Positions 52,205 through 60,664 of a stretch of DNA of 64,000 bases are shown here, one piece after another (positions within the stretch are counted from its first letter, which is position 1; each line of letters starts with the position of its first letter). Both the position numbers and the translations under genes were made by a program. The stretch is from NCBI GenBank assembly GCA_003162415.1, contig PMOL01000013.1, forward strand, positions 186,001 to 250,000, in the 5' to 3' direction. The stretch comes from Candidatus Dormiibacterota bacterium. Lineage in GTDB: Bacteria > Chloroflexota > Dormibacteria > Aeolococcales > Aeolococcaceae. Under the pieces are notes generated by a model. The model ran no database searches and was not told the origin of the DNA. It worked only from the letters and a program-made list of their open reading frames with translations.

Positions 52205-52211
52205 CGCCGGG

Positions 52212-52568
52212 TCAGGCGCCCGGCTCTTCCTGGAACGGGCGCACCTCGACCGGGCCGGCGCATGCCCGGGTCGCCTTTGCGGCCCATATGAGCGCGGCAT
52301 CGAGGTCGTCCGCCTGGATGATCCAGAACCCACCGATATGCTCCTTGCCCTCGGGAAAGGGTCCATCGGTGATGAGCACGGCGCCGTCCTTTACCCGCAA
52401 CACCGAGGCGGTGCTTTCGGGGTGGAGACCCCCGGCAAAGACCCATGCGCCGGCCGACTGGAGCTCCGAGTTGAGTGCATCGACGTCCCGGAAGATGGTT
52501 TGCATCTCCTCTGGCGAAGGGGTGGGCTCGCCGTCGACGTGGTAGACGCTGAGCAGATACTGCTTCAC
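52212..52568 (-). CDS. YCII-related (DGPF) protein
   Basis: A 118-residue protein with the diagnostic DGPF motif (LITDGPFPEGKEHIGGFWII), start GTG 52568 after GAGGAGGA. DGPF proteins are the characteristic operon partners and proposed targets of ECF42 sigma factors; biochemical function is unknown. Confidence 0.87.
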   Translation of the reverse strand: MKQYLLSVYHVDGEPTPSPEEMQTIFRDVDALNSELQSAGAWVFAGGLHPESTASVLRVKDGAVLITDGPFPEGKEHIGGFWIIQADDLDAALIWAAKATRACAGPVEVRPFQEEPGA

Positions 52569-52976
52569 GGTGGTTCCTCCTCGGCAAGGATCTTGCCGTT
52601 GGCTTCGGTCTGGCCGGTTTCGCGCGGCCCTTCACCTCCTATACGGAGCCCAGCGCCGTAAATCGACAGCCCGCGCGTTGCTAGATATTCGCTGACTCGC
52701 GCCTTGGGATGGTGCGTTCGCATCCGGCCCGTCAGGGGTCACGGCCACGGCGGCCTCCGCGCTCAGAGTCATCCTTGGGAGGTGCGCCATGCGACTGAGG
52801 AAGACCTGGTCAAACGGTGAAGGGCTGTGCGGCCTCAGCCGTCGGCGCGGTGAAATGTCACTTCCCGATGCCATGTGTTGCCTCGCTGGTTTCACTCGAC
52901 AGGTGCTCCTCGGTCCCAGTCTGCAGTACGGCCGGGCGACTGGGTCAGCAACGTCGAGGAGTATCCGCCGCGTGTG
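52569..52976. other. Non-coding region upstream of the ECF42 operon
   Basis: The first 100 bases hold the ECF42-like promoter and leader. The remaining about 300 bases up to the greA stop show no gene I can support. Confidence 0.5.
52643..52668 (-). promoter_or_regulatory. ECF42-like promoter
   Basis: On the minus strand, TGTCGA, 17 bases, then CGTATA: a match to the TGTCGA -35 reported for ECF42, placed about 75 bp upstream of the DGPF gene. Confidence 0.55.
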
Positions 52977-53444
52977 TCAGCGCACGTGGACGACGGCGAC
53001 TCGGTGGATCCCTCCAGGACTGTCGACAACCACCTCGTCGCCGGCGCGGTGGCCGGAGATCGCGGCTCCCAAAGGCGAATCCAGCGAGATCCTCTGGCGG
53101 GCGATGTCTGCCTCAGCTGGTACCACGATGATGTACTCGGAGTCGCCAAAATCATCCCGCACCACGACAGTCGCGCCTAAGCCCACGGTACCGTCATACG
53201 GAGCGGCCTCGACGATCAGTGCATGTCGGAGCATCCCTTCGATGGTCTGCACCCGGCCGTCGAGGAGACCCAGCTCGCGCCTGGCATCGTGGTAGGCGAA
53301 GTTCTCGCGCAGATCACCCTCGGCGCGGGCGGTGGCAACCCGCTGGACGATTTCAGGACGCTTGATATCGATAAGCGCGCGCATTTCAGCGATGAGCGCG
53401 ACTTGCCCGTCTGCGGTGAGCAGGACTGGTCTACCGAGTGCCAT
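52977..53444 (-). CDS. greA: GreA/GreB-family transcription elongation factor
   Basis: A 155-residue protein of normal GreA length. The N-terminal coiled coil contains ARAEGDLRENFAYHDARREL, with the acidic tip that enters the RNA polymerase secondary channel to stimulate cleavage of backtracked RNA. The C-terminal domain (GLGATVVVRDDFGDSEYIIV, ISLDSPLGAAISGHRAGDEV) binds polymerase. The longer frame upstream of ATG 53444 is not GreA-like. It may be an accessory copy. Confidence 0.88.
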   Translation of the reverse strand: MALGRPVLLTADGQVALIAEMRALIDIKRPEIVQRVATARAEGDLRENFAYHDARRELGLLDGRVQTIEGMLRHALIVEAAPYDGTVGLGATVVVRDDFGDSEYIIVVPAEADIARQRISLDSPLGAAISGHRAGDEVVVDSPGGIHRVAVVHVR

Positions 53445-53704
53445 TTGATGATCTCCGGAACGGGAGGCGCTAGGGAAGGTCCTTAGTGTGCATGGCTTGC
53501 GGTTCGCCGCGTTTGGTCGCTCGCCCAATGTCGCCGCGCTGGAAGGGGCGCCCTGGAGGTGCCTTCTCCCAGAACGAAACAGGCGACTGCTTGACGGTAG
53601 ACAAGCAGGGTCCGCGTGAAGCTCACGATGACAACTCCGTTCTGATTGAACCCTCGGGTTCGCACGTTCATCCGGCCCGGTCAGGTCGGCCGGCACGACT
53701 TAGA

Positions 53705-53815
53705 GTGGCTTTGTAGGAAAGAACATCAACCAGGGAATGAGTACTAGTCCCTGCAAAGTGACTGATCCCCGCAAATTGGAATCGGCTGAAACCGAGTGGA
53801 AATGGCTGCACTGCG
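53705..53815 (+). repeat. Dispersed repeat shared with 35.5 kb, copy 2
   Basis: Aligns with 35485-35600 over about 110 bases, in the same orientation. It lies 18 bp from the tRNA-Pro remnant, suggesting it belonged to an integrated element. Confidence 0.65.
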
Positions 53816-53832
53816 CTGCAATGGGCTGCGAA

Positions 53833-53880
53833 TCGGGGAGACAGGACTCGAACCTGCGACCCCTGGTCCCCCAGACTAGT
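53833..53880 (-). repeat. 3' portion of a tRNA-Pro(GGG)-like gene
   Basis: On the minus strand: anticodon arm with loop CTGGGGG, variable region GGGTC, T stem-loop GCAGGTTCGAGTCCTGT and acceptor CTCCCCG. The anticodon would be GGG and the acceptor fits tRNA-Pro. One anticodon-stem pair is mismatched and the 5' half is absent, so this is a remnant or attachment-site copy rather than a gene. Confidence 0.6.
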
Positions 53881-54083
53881 CCTTATTTCCCGATTCGGAT
53901 TGAGTTCGAGTTCGATGGCTTTCGTGGCGAAATGGTTGGAATGACGGCTAGAGCATGCTTGATGGAATCCAGTCGAATAGCTTCGACATCCAGAGGCCTG
54001 CGTTGCCCCCCTCCCGATCACTCGTCCTCCTCTCCTCTTCTCTTTTCTGCGTGAGCATCTGATCGCCGGTGTTTCAATCGGCG

Positions 54084-54230
54084 TCATCCGCCCGTTAGTC
54101 GCCGCGGGCTGGTGACAAGACGCTCATGTGTGCGAGCGTTCAAGACGGCATCGGCCACCTTGACGCACTCCCCCGGCTCGGTCTGGATGTGCCGTTTCGC
54201 GGCGGCACGAGGCAAGACCAAGTCTCTGGT
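54084..54230 (-). pseudogene. Possible C-terminal remnant of a short-chain dehydrogenase
   Basis: A frame ending at TGA 54084-54086 reads TEPGECVKVADAVLNARTHE, resembling the PGxxxKVAxAV segment near the end of some short-chain dehydrogenases. It has no start and no catalytic motif. Confidence 0.3.
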
Positions 54231-54448
54231 CAGCTGTAAATCCAGAGCTCACTGAACGCATCGTCCACAACCCATCGTGTGCGCGCACCTCGCGGGAGGG
54301 TGACGATGGTCCCTGGCCGCAGGTCACGCGGAAGCTCGTCGTTTACCTGCAGGCGCGCGCTGCCGGAGAGTACGAGCAGTGTCTCCCGGCCTTGCAGGAC
54401 CATCTCGATGGTCGTGTTCGCGGTCGCGCCGGGTCGCCAGATGCCAAC
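54230..54448 (-). pseudogene. N-terminally truncated cupin
   Basis: The frame encodes most of a DUF861-type cupin (VGIWRPGATANTTIEMVLQG, LRPGTIVTLPRGARTRWVVD, ending FSELWIYS) but is closed by a stop just before VGIW. About 40 N-terminal residues and any start are missing. Confidence 0.55.
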
Positions 54449-54602
54449 CTAGAGCGCGTGTGATGGAATGGGTTGCAATCACGTGGACATCAACCGGCGT
54501 CTATTGCCCCGAAGCCGATGGCTCCTCTCCCCTACCCGACTTACCGTGAGCGCTCTCTTCGCCATGGCCCAGATCAGCGGTCTATCACGACGCGCTTTCC
54601 GG

Positions 54603-55307
54603 CTATTCCTCAATAGCGCCGCCCACGCCTCGCAGATGATCCCGGAAACTTAGAGGCGTCTTTTCGCGTAGTTCAAGGTAGGCATCAAACTGAACCTGAC
54701 TACGCAGAGAAACACCTCCGCGCATGAGGTCGGCTTGGCGCCGCTCGGTGTCGCGGATGGTTTCTGCAAGGGTGAGGACGTCCCCAGCGGAGGCAGCGGG
54801 CACAAAGAGCACACCATCGTCGTCGCCTAGGACCAAGTCCTCGCGACCCACCGTCCAATCTCCAACGCCAGCGGACTCCAACGCGTCATGGGGACGGACA
54901 CCGAGGTGTTGGGGACCGGTCGGAATCGTACCCAGGCTGAAGACTGGCAACCCAATCGCTCGTATGTCATGTGTGTCGCGATGGAGCCCCCAGATCACGA
55001 TTCCGTCCAGTCCCGCAGCCTGGGCTTCCAGAGCCACGAGATCGCCTAGACAACTTTCATCGAGTCGTCCGCCATTGTCGACCAGCAACACGTCGCCCCG
55101 TTCAGCCCCTTCGAGCGCCTCCAGGAAAATATCGACGCTGCCGACATGTCGGGCGGGAGACGCGCGACCAGCTAGGCGGCTACCAGGGACGACAGCGTGC
55201 AAGAGCGCTGGCGCACAGCGCACCGGGATCTGAGCGCGAGTGCACGCATCGGCCACATGTGCCGTGCTCAGTGTCGCAAACCGCCGCCGAGTCTCCTTGT
55301 TATCCAT
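54603..55307 (-). CDS. RraA-like protein (HMG/CHA aldolase family)
   Basis: A 234-residue protein with the RraA fold pattern: LSTAHVADACTRAQIPVRCA, GDVLLVDNGGRLDESCLGDL (aldolase GD-loop), GIVIWGLHRDTHDIRAIGLP, DLVLGDDDGVLFVPA. Members are either 4-hydroxy-4-methyl-2-oxoglutarate-type aldolases or RNase E inhibitors; the aldolase role is likelier in actinobacteria. Confidence 0.85.
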   Translation of the reverse strand: MDNKETRRRFATLSTAHVADACTRAQIPVRCAPALLHAVVPGSRLAGRASPARHVGSVDIFLEALEGAERGDVLLVDNGGRLDESCLGDLVALEAQAAGLDGIVIWGLHRDTHDIRAIGLPVFSLGTIPTGPQHLGVRPHDALESAGVGDWTVGREDLVLGDDDGVLFVPAASAGDVLTLAETIRDTERRQADLMRGGVSLRSQVQFDAYLELREKTPLSFRDHLRGVGGAIEE

Positions 55308-55642
55308 GTTCTATGTCCTCGATCCTTCTCGGTATCACTTCCGTCGCGTCCTCAACCGGCCGACGCCGCGATCATTCCGGCTCTCCATCGCCTCGTCCAC
55401 CGGTGCGGTGCTTGCGGTGCTCGCGTAGACCGCCCCGCGCCTCATATGGCTGTAGCCCGGCGACCGAGGCATCGGTGCTCATTCACTCCTCCATTGACGG
55501 GTGTTGCACTCGCCACAGGCGGCGGGTCGAATCGTCACCTCCGCCGACGAGCCGGATGTTTGCGGCGGCACCTGGTGGGGCGTCGCACAGCGCTCAAGAG
55601 CCGCCTCCATGCAACATTGACGAGTGGCATGACATCGAGCGT
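55308..55642. other. Mostly non-coding region
   Basis: The 335 bases contain one short frame (55372-55482, described separately) and otherwise nothing recognisable. Confidence 0.4.
55372..55482 (-). CDS. Possible 36-residue peptide or gene stub
   Basis: A short frame starts at ATG 55482 after a very good GGAGGAG site and runs to TGA 55372. It is hydrophilic (LQPYEARGGLREHRKHRTGG). It could be the start of a deleted gene. No family recognised. Confidence 0.3.
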   Translation of the reverse strand: MSTDASVAGLQPYEARGGLREHRKHRTGGRGDGEPE

Positions 55643-55957
55643 TCACGCGAGGGTTGGCCACCTAAATTTATCTCGCCCCTTCACCATCAAAATGACGGCA
55701 TCAGAGCCGCCTCGTCTGTCTAGGGCAATCGTCCGATACTCGGGCGACTCCCACCATTTGAGGAAGGACTCCTCTTCGGGAAAGGACATCAACACGACCT
55801 TGCGCTGTTTCCAATTGCCTTCGACAACCGCCGGACTATTTTCGGCTGCCAGTACCGTTCCCTTGTAGCGCGAGACGACCACGTTGAACTGAGTTCGATA
55901 TCGGTCGTAGAAAGTAGCGTCGGTGATCAGCAGTTGAGCGATTACGTAGACGGTCAC
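55643..55957 (-). CDS. DUF1330 protein
   Basis: A 104-residue ferredoxin-like protein with the DUF1330 pattern (TVYVIAQLLITDATFYDRYR, ENSPAVVEGNWKQRKVVLMS, FLKWWESPEYRTIALDRRGG). Such proteins are small dimeric barrels with no assigned reaction. Confidence 0.85.
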   Translation of the reverse strand: MTVYVIAQLLITDATFYDRYRTQFNVVVSRYKGTVLAAENSPAVVEGNWKQRKVVLMSFPEEESFLKWWESPEYRTIALDRRGGSDAVILMVKGRDKFRWPTLA

Positions 55958-56060
55958 TTATTTCATCCCCTTTGCGATTACCTCACGACAACAGGCGTTG
56001 GGATTGCACACGACTTCACTCACAATGACCTTCGTTGCATGACACAAACTTCCGACGGGC

Positions 56061-57008
56061 TTAGCCGTGCCCGAAGAGCGCTGTCGTGATGTAGCGCTCG
56101 CCCGTGTCGGGGATGATTACGACCACGACGGCACCTTCGGATTCGGGGCGAGCTGCGATCCGAAGCGCTGCGTGGACGGCTGCGCCGGAGGAGACGCCCG
56201 CCACGATGCCTTCCTCTCGCGCCAGGCGTCGCGCGCAGCTAAACGCCTCCTCGTCTGTGACGACGAAGATCTCGTCGAGGATCGCGCGATTGAGGATCTG
56301 AGGGATGAAGCCGACACCGATCCCCGGCATCTGGTGCGGTCCCGCCGCGCCACCGGAGAGCAGCGCTGAGCCCGCCGGCTCGACCGCAACCACCCGCATC
56401 TTCGCATTGCGTTGTTTGAGCACTTCGCCGACGCCCGTGATCGTGCCGCCGGTGCCGACCGCGGACACGAAGACATCAATCGCTCCGTCACTGTCCTCCC
56501 AGATCTCGACCGCGGTCGTGCGACGGTGGATCTCGGCGTTGGCAGGATTGGAGAACTGGTCGAGCATGACGGCGTCGTGGCGAGCCTCCACGAGCCGGCG
56601 CGCTGCGTCCACGGCGTCGCCCATGAGAATTCCGGCCGTCAGGACAACCTCGGCGCCCAGTTGGCGCAGGAGCGCGACCCGCTCGACGGACATCGCCTCG
56701 GGCATTGTCAGCACCAACCCGTAGCCGCGGACCGCAGCGACCACGGCGAGGGCGACGCCGGTGTTCCCCCCGGTCGGCTCGACGATCGTCATCCCAGGAC
56801 GCAGCACCTCACGCTGTTCCGCATCGTCGATTAACGCCACTGCCAATCGGTCCTTGATGCTTCCGCCCGGGTTTCGATACTCGAGCTTGGCGAGCAAGCG
56901 CCCTGGCAAACCTCGCGCGAGCCGCGCGAGCTCAACGAGGGGAGTACGGCCAACTGTGACTACAACGTCTGAGTAGATCATCGAACGCCCTAGCCGAGCC
57001 GTGCTCAC
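56061..57008 (-). CDS. cysK: Cysteine synthase (O-acetylserine sulfhydrylase family)
   Basis: A 315-residue fold-type II PLP enzyme. Lys52 in NPGGSIKDR is the PLP lysine, EPTGGNTGVAL the substrate loop, and GTGGTITGVGEVL the phosphate-binding loop. It should make cysteine from O-acetylserine and sulfide or catalyse a related beta-replacement. GTG 57008 overlaps the MFS stop by four bases (GTGA), so translation is coupled to the exporter. That suggests export of cysteine or a related product, an inference from context. Confidence 0.85.
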   Translation of the reverse strand: MSTARLGRSMIYSDVVVTVGRTPLVELARLARGLPGRLLAKLEYRNPGGSIKDRLAVALIDDAEQREVLRPGMTIVEPTGGNTGVALAVVAAVRGYGLVLTMPEAMSVERVALLRQLGAEVVLTAGILMGDAVDAARRLVEARHDAVMLDQFSNPANAEIHRRTTAVEIWEDSDGAIDVFVSAVGTGGTITGVGEVLKQRNAKMRVVAVEPAGSALLSGGAAGPHQMPGIGVGFIPQILNRAILDEIFVVTDEEAFSCARRLAREEGIVAGVSSGAAVHAALRIAARPESEGAVVVVIIPDTGERYITTALFGHG

Positions 57009-58303
57009 TCCGTCCCACCCAGTACTCTGCGTTCCGGGCGTTCGGACGCGGCCGGATCAGGAAGCGTTGCTGCGTGCGTGCCGACGTGGTCCTGCTCGCT
57101 GGTGAGTTTGCGACCCAGGATGACACCGATGCCTATGGTGCCAAAGCAGAGGAGGCACAGCAGCACGATCCACATCGCGGCTGCACCCGTTGCGATGAAG
57201 CCGGTGACGATGGCTGGTGACGCGATGAAACCCAGCGACGTGGAGAAGCCCGAGATCGAATTCGCGCGGCCGCGGATCCGGTCGTCCGCGAGGCTATTGA
57301 TCAGGGAACCCATGGTCGGTGAAAAGAAGGTTTCGCCCAGGCCGAACAGAGCGGTGAAGGCGAGGACGCAGGCAACCCGTGCGCCTGGCAGGGTCGGCAG
57401 CGCGGACAGCCCCAACACTGCCCAGGACGCGGCCCAGATCACTCCTATCAGCATCACAGCTACGCTTCGGCGGAGCCGCCGGACGAGTCGAAGCACCAGC
57501 AGTTGCGTCGCAACGATCAAGGCTGTGTTGACCGCGACCGAGAGCGCGACGACGCGTATCGAGACATGCGCCACCACAGTGGAGAACGCCGGCAGACCGG
57601 AGTCGAACGCCGGGTAGCCGACGAACGCCAGGAGCAGCGAGGCAACGATCACCAGTCGCAGTCCCGGATGCACGAGCACGTCGCGGTATCCCGCCTTCGG
57701 CTCACTGCGTTGCCGCGGCCGGTGCGGATTTTGGATGAAGGGAAGCACGGCAACGAACAGCAGGCACGACGCTGCGTTGGCAAGGAAGAGCGCCTCGAAG
57801 GACGTGGGATTCTGCGCGCCGGCGCCGACGACTGCGGCGGCGACCAAGGCTCCGATGCCCAGCGCTGCATTCTGAGCGGTGAAGTTGATCGCGAACGCGC
57901 GCTGCTGCGTGACCGGATCCGGGGTGAGCCCGGCGATCATCGTTTGCAGAGTCGAAAACATCGGTACCCACAACGCGCCGTAGAGCAGTACCGCGGGCAA
58001 TGCCGTCTCGACGTTGTGGGCCAAGGCGAACAGAACGTCGGCGATTGCCTGTCCAAGCATGATCGCGACGAGCACCCGGCGAGCACCCAGGCGATCGATG
58101 AGCGCACCGGCGATTGGCACCACGATCAGGCCCGCGACGGCCGCACCGGCCAGGAGCGCTCCCACCACGGGGAGGGCGATCCCCCGGACCTGATGCAGGT
58201 AGATGAGCAGGAACGGCAGCACCAGCCCGGTTCCGACCATGGACACGGTGTTGCCGGCGAGGAACAGGCGAGTCGTACGGGGCAGCCGGGTGACCTGGCT
58301 CAC
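57005..58303 (-). CDS. MFS transporter
   Basis: A 432-residue, twelve-helix transporter. VPIAGALIDRLGARRVLV carries the MFS loop-2/3 motif; the rest is drug-exporter-like (VLPFLLIYLHQVRGIALPVV, ALFGLGETFFSPTMGSLINS). GTG 58303 is chosen because the longer frame would extend through the operator. It is coupled to cysK and divergent from a MocR regulator, with an inverted-repeat operator between them. Confidence 0.87.
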   Translation of the reverse strand: MSQVTRLPRTTRLFLAGNTVSMVGTGLVLPFLLIYLHQVRGIALPVVGALLAGAAVAGLIVVPIAGALIDRLGARRVLVAIMLGQAIADVLFALAHNVETALPAVLLYGALWVPMFSTLQTMIAGLTPDPVTQQRAFAINFTAQNAALGIGALVAAAVVGAGAQNPTSFEALFLANAASCLLFVAVLPFIQNPHRPRQRSEPKAGYRDVLVHPGLRLVIVASLLLAFVGYPAFDSGLPAFSTVVAHVSIRVVALSVAVNTALIVATQLLVLRLVRRLRRSVAVMLIGVIWAASWAVLGLSALPTLPGARVACVLAFTALFGLGETFFSPTMGSLINSLADDRIRGRANSISGFSTSLGFIASPAIVTGFIATGAAAMWIVLLCLLCFGTIGIGVILGRKLTSEQDHVGTHAATLPDPAASERPERRVLGGTE

Positions 58304-58341
58304 TGGATCCGATCGTGGTGCAATTGGGTCCCGATAAGAAG

Positions 58342-58364
58342 AGCCAATTGAAGGATAATTGGCT
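58342..58364. promoter_or_regulatory. MocR operator over a leaderless promoter
   Basis: AGCCAATT-N7-AATTGGCT is an inverted repeat. It contains GATAAT (58354-58359), a -10 six bases before GTG 58366. A further half-site, CAATTGGG, lies at 58321. A regulator bound here would block its own gene and reach the exporter promoter. Confidence 0.65.
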
Positions 58365-58365
58365 T

Positions 58366-59796
58366 GTGCTATCGCTGGACTCAACGAAGATCGCGACCCT
58401 GCTTGGCTGGGAGGACACAGAAGACGGCCCCCTCTTTCGGCGGCTGGCCGATGGGTTGCGACGGCTCGCTGAAGAGGGATATCTCGTCGATGGAAGTCAT
58501 CTCCCGCCGGAACGTCAGCTGGCGCATGCCCTGGCCGTGAGCCGGAACACCGTCACCGCTGCCTATGCCGTGCTCCGGGCAGAGGGATGGATCGAAGCGC
58601 GGCAGGGATCGGCGACTCGAATCGCCACCTCACGCACATCGGAGGCCGCCGTGCACCGAGCGGATTCGGTGATGGCCAATTTGCTCCGCGACTTGGGCAA
58701 CACGACGATCGACCTGACCGTCGCCGCCCCCGGCGCTGCGCCGATCGTCTCCCGATCCATTGGCGATCCGGGTTCGCTACTGCCCGACCCGAGCGTGCTC
58801 ACGCAAGGTCACGGCTACCACGCCGCCGGCCATCCGCATCTCCGTACCGCGGTCGCGGCGCTGCTCGGCGCGCAGGGTCTGCCAACGCGCGCCGATCAGG
58901 TGATGATCACCAATGGCTCCCAGCAGGCGCTTTCGCTGCTGATGACGGAGTTGACCCGGCCAGGTAATGGACTCGCGATAGAGGAGGTCGCCTACCCCGG
59001 AGCGATCGACCTTGCCATCCGGTCCGGCGTGCTCATGCACCTGCTGCCCGTGGGCAAGGACGGAGCAGATGTCGATGCGCTGCAGGCCGCCTGTCGTAGA
59101 GGACGGGTCGACGTCGCCATCCTCGCACCGGACTTCCAGAACCCGACCGGCGCGCTGATGTCTGCGGAGACACGCCGTCGACTTGTTCGCGTCGCACAGG
59201 AAGAAGACATGGTGCTCATCGATGACCGCGCCCATGCTGATCTCGATCATGGCGCAACTGCGCCGCTGCCCCTGGCGTCATTTGACGACCAGGCTCGTGT
59301 CGTCACGATTGGCAGCATGTCCAAGCTCTACTGGGGTGGACTTCGACTCGGATGGATCCGCGCTCGATCGTCGTTGATCAATCGCCTCATCGAGCAAAGG
59401 TCGGGCAGTGACCTCGGCACCTCCGCACCGATGCAGATCATCGCCGCCGAGCTCTTGCACCACCATCACGACGCCACTCGCACCTGGAGAAACGAGCAGT
59501 TGCGCCGCTCACTCGACGCGCTCGAATCAGCGCTGCTCACGTCGATGCCCGCTGCTGAATGGCGCCGGCCTTCGGGCGGTCCGAACCTCTGGATACGTCT
59601 CCCTGGCACCGACGCGCTCGAATTCAGCCACCGCGCGCTCGCTAGCGGTGTCGCCGTCATCGCCGGGCCACTGCTCTCGTGCCGTGCGGGTCGAGCGACC
59701 GACAGAATTCGCATTCCTTTTTACGCCCAGCCAGCAACGCTCACGGAGGCCATCACCCGTCTTGCGCGATGTTGGGCGCAAATGACTGGACGCTGA
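58366..59796 (+). CDS. MocR/PdxR-type PLP-dependent regulator
   Basis: A 476-residue regulator: GntR winged helix (LFRRLADGLRRLAEEGYLVD, LPPERQLAHALAVSRNTVTA) and an aminotransferase-like domain with VMITNGSQQALSLLM, DDRAHADLDHG and GSMSKLYWGGLRLGW, where the PLP lysine is present (about residue 320). GTG 58366 lies two bases after the operator, suggesting leaderless autoregulated expression; the alternative GTG at 58315 would start upstream of it. Confidence 0.87.
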   Translation: MLSLDSTKIATLLGWEDTEDGPLFRRLADGLRRLAEEGYLVDGSHLPPERQLAHALAVSRNTVTAAYAVLRAEGWIEARQGSATRIATSRTSEAAVHRADSVMANLLRDLGNTTIDLTVAAPGAAPIVSRSIGDPGSLLPDPSVLTQGHGYHAAGHPHLRTAVAALLGAQGLPTRADQVMITNGSQQALSLLMTELTRPGNGLAIEEVAYPGAIDLAIRSGVLMHLLPVGKDGADVDALQAACRRGRVDVAILAPDFQNPTGALMSAETRRRLVRVAQEEDMVLIDDRAHADLDHGATAPLPLASFDDQARVVTIGSMSKLYWGGLRLGWIRARSSLINRLIEQRSGSDLGTSAPMQIIAAELLHHHHDATRTWRNEQLRRSLDALESALLTSMPAAEWRRPSGGPNLWIRLPGTDALEFSHRALASGVAVIAGPLLSCRAGRATDRIRIPFYAQPATLTEAITRLARCWAQMTGR

Positions 59797-59837
59797 CGCG
59801 GGTTACCTCGGGCAGGATCCTGGCATGATTCGCGAAC

Positions 59838-60302
59838 TCACGTGCCACAGAAGGCCGGATGCGAGCGAGTCAGCTGAGTGGCCTCGACGCGCATGACGGG
59901 CGTCCGCCGGACCCGGTTACCTCGAGCCGCAATCGCCTGGATTTCGATCTTGGCACCGAACGGAAGGGCGCCGGCCTGGAACGTGAACCGTGCTGGTGCG
60001 GTCGAAATGTCGGGGAAGTGGCGGCGCCACCAGGCATTGAGGTCTCCATAGTTGTCGATGTCGCTCAGCAGACACTGCACGTACACGATGTCATCGATTG
60101 AGCAACCCGAGGCCTCCGCGATGGCGGCGACGTTATGCCAGGCCGGTTCCGTTTCTTCCTCAAACGTACCGGGCACGAACGTGCCGTCGGGATCGAGCGC
60201 ACACATCCCGCTGATGAAACAGAGTCCGTAGGCCTCGCCGGCGAGGCTGAACGGGAAGTCGGCGGGCAGGCCAACGCCGGAGCGCGTGCGATTGATGGTC
60301 AT
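59838..60302 (-). CDS. RidA-family (YjgF) enamine/imine deaminase
   Basis: A 154-residue Rid-family protein (LCFISGMCALDPDGTFVPGT, EPAWHNVAAIAEASGCSIDD, IVYVQCLLSDIDNYGDLNAW, ARFTFQAGALPFGAKIEIQA). The conserved Arg-near-Phe triad of RidA is not complete as far as I can see, so deaminase activity is probable rather than certain. It follows a small gene controlled by the second MocR-type operator. Confidence 0.82.
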   Translation of the reverse strand: MTINRTRSGVGLPADFPFSLAGEAYGLCFISGMCALDPDGTFVPGTFEEETEPAWHNVAAIAEASGCSIDDIVYVQCLLSDIDNYGDLNAWWRRHFPDISTAPARFTFQAGALPFGAKIEIQAIAARGNRVRRTPVMRVEATQLTRSHPAFCGT

Positions 60303-60316
60303 CGGGGAGCTTCCGC

Positions 60317-60562
60317 TCAACCTGGGGGAGGGCATGAACATGCGCCGGGCGCATTTGTGGACTCACACCGGGGCCGGTCCAAGGGTACGCGTGTGCGCGC
60401 TGGCCTGACGGGCGCTCGGCGCCAAGGCAGAAGCAGGATCCACGGTCGGGTGCGCTTCGGTGCCTTGTTTTCGCTGGGGTGAGCCAGGCGCCACGCTTCG
60501 GCGCTGCGCAGCAGGTCGATATGGTGCTCTTCGGCAAGACGCTGGGTGGTGTAGGGATTCAT
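60317..60562 (-). CDS. Small basic protein
   Basis: An 81-residue protein whose first 32 residues (MNPYTTQRLAEEHHIDLLRS) match a common actinobacterial motif of short helical peptides; the Arg/Pro-rich tail is not conserved-looking. It lies directly downstream of the AATTGGC operator and 15 bp upstream of the RidA-family gene. Confidence 0.5.
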   Translation of the reverse strand: MNPYTTQRLAEEHHIDLLRSAEAWRLAHPSENKAPKRTRPWILLLPWRRAPVRPARTRVPLDRPRCESTNAPGACSCPPPG

Positions 60563-60596
60563 GGTCGACCTCCGTGACGCGTGAGGTATCGTTTCA

Positions 60597-60638
60597 GAAT
60601 TGGCTCTAGTTGGAAAGGGCCAATTCTCGAAAATTGGC
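60597..60638. promoter_or_regulatory. Second MocR-type operator cluster
   Basis: GAATTGGC (60597), GCCAATT (60619) and AATTGGC (60632) give an inverted repeat GCCAATT-N6-AATTGGC plus one extra half-site. This is the same sequence as the operator at 58342. Confidence 0.6.
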
Positions 60639-60664
60639 TCCCGCGCGACCTCAGGGAAGCCGAA

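Larger units (their letters stand above)
53445..54083. other. Non-coding region with repeat and tRNA-Pro remnant
   Basis: The 639 bases contain the dispersed repeat (53705-53815) and the tRNA-Pro 3' remnant (53833-53880). The rest appears to be decayed sequence with no recognisable gene. Confidence 0.55.

Noticed and set aside
51311-52291. A 326-codon plus-strand frame opposite the ECF42 sigma gene
   Set aside because: Antisense shadow.
53737-54054. Plus-strand frame with a GRQDSNLRP-type segment
   Set aside because: This phrase is a translation of the reverse strand of the tRNA remnant, not a protein.
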